Shown here: positions 30,819-32,509 of the stretch, one piece after another
Layout of the letters: the number at the start of each line of letters is the position of its first letter
How positions within the stretch are numbered: the stretch's first letter is position 1
Origin: Myxococcus llanfairpwllgwyngyllgogerychwyrndrobwllllantysiliogogogochensis
GTDB lineage: Bacteria; Myxococcota; Myxococcia; Myxococcales; Myxococcaceae
Direction: 5' to 3'
DNA length: 32,509 nt
Assembly: GCF_006636215.1 (NCBI RefSeq)
Contig: NZ_VIFM01000118.1
Coordinates: forward strand, 1 to 32,509
The notes under the pieces: generated by a model
What the model was told of the DNA's origin: nothing
Seen by the model: only the letters and a program-made list of their open reading frames with translations
Database searches by the model: none
Position numbers and translations under genes: made by a program

Positions 30819-32024
30819 TCATTCGTAGCGGAGCGACTCGATGGGCGCGAGGCTCGCGGCGCGGCGCGCGGGCCAGATGCCGAAGAACACGCCCACGGTG
30901 GCGGAGAAGGCGATGGCCACCACGATGGCCTCGGGGGCCACCACCATGGTCCATCCCATGAGCTTCTGGAGCACCGCCGCGCCCCCCACGCCCAGCACCA
31001 GTCCGAGCGTGCCTCCGGCCAGACACAGGACGAGGGACTCGACGAGGAACTGGAGCAGGATGTCCGTGCCCGTGGCCCCCAGCGCCTTTCGCAGACCAAT
31101 CTCGCGCGTCCGCTCCGTCACCGAGACGAGCATGATGTTCATGATGCCGATGCCCCCCACCAGCAGGGAGATGGCGGCGATGCCGGCGAGCAGCAGCGAG
31201 AAGGTCTGCGTCGTCTCCTGCACCGTCGCGAGCAGCGAGGCCTGGTCGCGGATGTTGAAGTCGGCCGGCTCCTCGGGACGCAGGCGGTGCTCGCGCCGCA
31301 GCTTGAGGTCGATCTCCGCCATGGCGTCGTCCATGGTTTTCTCGCTCATGGCCTGCACGGCGATGGAGCGGATGCGGTCGCTGCCCATCACCCGGAACTG
31401 CGCGGTGGACAGCGGGATGTAGAGGCTCTCGTCGGGGTTGGAGAAGCCCTGGGAGCCCTTCTCCGCCAGCACTCCAATGACCTCGAAGGGAATGCCTCGG
31501 ATGCGAATCGTCTCGCCCACCAGCGAAGAGGAGTCGCGAATCCCCAGCTGCCCGCCCGCCAGCGCCCCCAGCACCACCACGCGCCGCCGACCCCGGTCCT
31601 CCGCGTCGGTGAACATCCGGCCCGCGACGACGCGGGACTCGTTGATGCCGAAGTACGCCGGCCACGTGCCCACCACCGACAGGTTCGCGTTGCCCGCGCC
31701 GTACTCCACCTGGAAGCGCGACTCGATTTCCGGCGCCACGGCCTGGATGTGTTTGGCGTTGGTGCGCAGCGCCTCCGCGTCGTCGATGGTCATCGACGCC
31801 TGACCTCGACCGAGGCCGCCCGAGAAGGACTGGCCGGGGCGCACCGTCAGGACATTCGTCCCGAGCGTCTTCAGCCGCTGCTCCACCGAGCGCTGGGCTC
31901 CTTCGCCCAACGCCACCATGGTGATGACCGCCGCGATGCCGATGACGATGCCGAGCATGGTCAACAGCGACCGCAGCTTGTTGGCGAGGACCGCGTCGAA
32001 CGCCACAAGGATGATTTCACCCAT
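30819..32024 (-). CDS. MacB-type ABC transporter permease (FtsX fold)
   Basis: The 401-residue protein has the MacB permease layout: helix at about 19-40 (LTMLGIVIGIAAVITMVALGEGA), a periplasmic domain (about 45-270) and three C-terminal helices with the coupling line ERTREIGLRKALGATG. It has no ATPase domain, unlike E. coli MacB. The start ATG is preceded by GGAGGAGG. The adaptor gene ends 23 bases upstream. The ATPase is probably encoded upstream, beyond the window's right edge. Such pumps export peptides, lipoproteins or drugs across the envelope with a TolC-like channel. Confidence 0.95.
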   Translation of the reverse strand: MGEIILVAFDAVLANKLRSLLTMLGIVIGIAAVITMVALGEGAQRSVEQRLKTLGTNVLTVRPGQSFSGGLGRGQASMTIDDAEALRTNAKHIQAVAPEIESRFQVEYGAGNANLSVVGTWPAYFGINESRVVAGRMFTDAEDRGRRRVVVLGALAGGQLGIRDSSSLVGETIRIRGIPFEVIGVLAEKGSQGFSNPDESLYIPLSTAQFRVMGSDRIRSIAVQAMSEKTMDDAMAEIDLKLRREHRLRPEEPADFNIRDQASLLATVQETTQTFSLLLAGIAAISLLVGGIGIMNIMLVSVTERTREIGLRKALGATGTDILLQFLVESLVLCLAGGTLGLVLGVGGAAVLQKLMGWTMVVAPEAIVVAIAFSATVGVFFGIWPARRAASLAPIESLRYE

Positions 32025-32047
32025 GACCTGCCTCCTCCTCCCGCCGA

Positions 32048-32509
32048 CTAACGACCGCCGCGCCCACCGCCAGCACCACCACCCATGCCGGGCATCATTC
32101 CGCCGCCCGCCTGCCGCATCCGCTCGTTGCGCTGCGCCTGCTGCTGCTGGAGCTGCGCCACCGACACGAGCAACACCTGCTCGCCCGCCTCCAGCCCGCT
32201 GATGACCTCCGAGCTCTCCCAGTCACTCATGCCCAGCACCACGCGGCGCGGCTCCGGTCCCTTCGCGCCCTGCACGAAGACGAGCCCCGGTCGCGTGTCG
32301 CCCTGGGCCTGCTGGCCCTCGCGGTTGCCCCGGTTGCGCCGGCCCTCACCCGCGCCGTCCTGACCCGCGGCCGTCGCCGGAGTCGCCACATTCACCGGCG
32401 TGGCCGTGCCCGCGCCCACGGTGCCCTTGTCGCCGCCCGCCACGGGCGCGCCCTCGGTGCCACCCGTCGACGCCGGGCCCTGCGGCGGAGTTTCCGCGCC
32501 GCTTCCTCC
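32048..32509 (-). CDS. MacA/HlyD-type efflux adaptor, C-terminal part
   Basis: The gene is cut at the right edge, and the frame is open to base 32509; only the last 153 residues are seen. The line RRVVLGMSDWESSEVISGLEAGEQVLL matches the C-terminal membrane-proximal region of MacA-like adaptors, which link an ABC permease to an outer-membrane TolC channel. Before it is a Gly/Ala/Thr-rich, charged insert (EGRRNRGNREGQQAQ), and the last part is an Gln-rich helix with a Met/Gly tail (GGGMMPGMGGGAGGG). The adaptor lies directly before the permease gene, so the two should be cotranscribed. Confidence 0.88.
   Translation of the reverse strand, partial: GGSGAETPPQGPASTGGTEGAPVAGGDKGTVGAGTATPVNVATPATAAGQDGAGEGRRNRGNREGQQAQGDTRPGLVFVQGAKGPEPRRVVLGMSDWESSEVISGLEAGEQVLLVSVAQLQQQQAQRNERMRQAGGGMMPGMGGGAGGGRGGR

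Overview
The window is very GC-rich DNA with short intergenic gaps, GTG/TTG starts, many lipoproteins and secreted proteins, histone-H1-like Lys/Ala/Pro tails and an RNase R with very long extensions. This fits a fruiting myxobacterium (Myxococcota, probably Myxococcaceae); that is an inference from gene style, not from a marker gene. No rRNA, tRNA, CRISPR array, transposase or integrase was seen, so the segment looks like ordinary chromosome.

Layout. (1) 1-3834, plus strand: end of a lipoyl-dependent 2-oxoacid dehydrogenase E2, a mosaic protein (helical repeat, ClpX-type zinc finger, reduced AAA-like domain), and, overlapping it by 4 bases, a LipB octanoyltransferase fused to a Nudix hydrolase. 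E2 and LipB are linked because LipB starts the lipoylation of E2. (2) 3866-6793, minus strand: metallo-beta-lactamase-fold hydrolase, RibA and MoeA. (3) 6960-14377, plus strand: a protein with an H1-like tail, a duplicated module and a chagasin-like C-terminus; a 1267-residue RNase R; an unknown protein; a lipoprotein; a DUF3185 membrane protein. (4) 14412-18936, minus strand: MgtC/DUF4010 membrane protein, an AqpS-like channel fused to a degenerate arsenate-reductase-like domain, and an overlapping frmB-frmA pair for glutathione-dependent formaldehyde oxidation. (5) 19110-22362: TPR lipoprotein, a second lipoprotein, and a small ABM-like protein divergent from an ECF sigma factor with a C-terminal SnoaL-like domain. 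(6) 22414-29808: a secreted G8-domain protein resembling animal CEMIP/TMEM2, divergent from a Tat-exported PhoD phosphatase that overlaps a membrane-anchored double zinc-ribbon protein, then a membrane metallophosphoesterase. (7) 30000-32509: an SDR oxidoreductase facing the permease and adaptor of a MacAB-like efflux system cut by the window edge.

The points most worth a second look are the AqpS-ArsC-like fusion that has lost its catalytic loop, the neighbouring genes that both carry H1-like tails (one of them RNase R), the LipB-Nudix fusion coupled to the zinc-finger/AAA-like mosaic, the CEMIP-like protein, and an internal twin-arginine motif in a polytopic phosphoesterase. Most convergent gene pairs are separated by clear hairpins. 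Intergenic gaps are short; the longest without a gene is 19896-20239.
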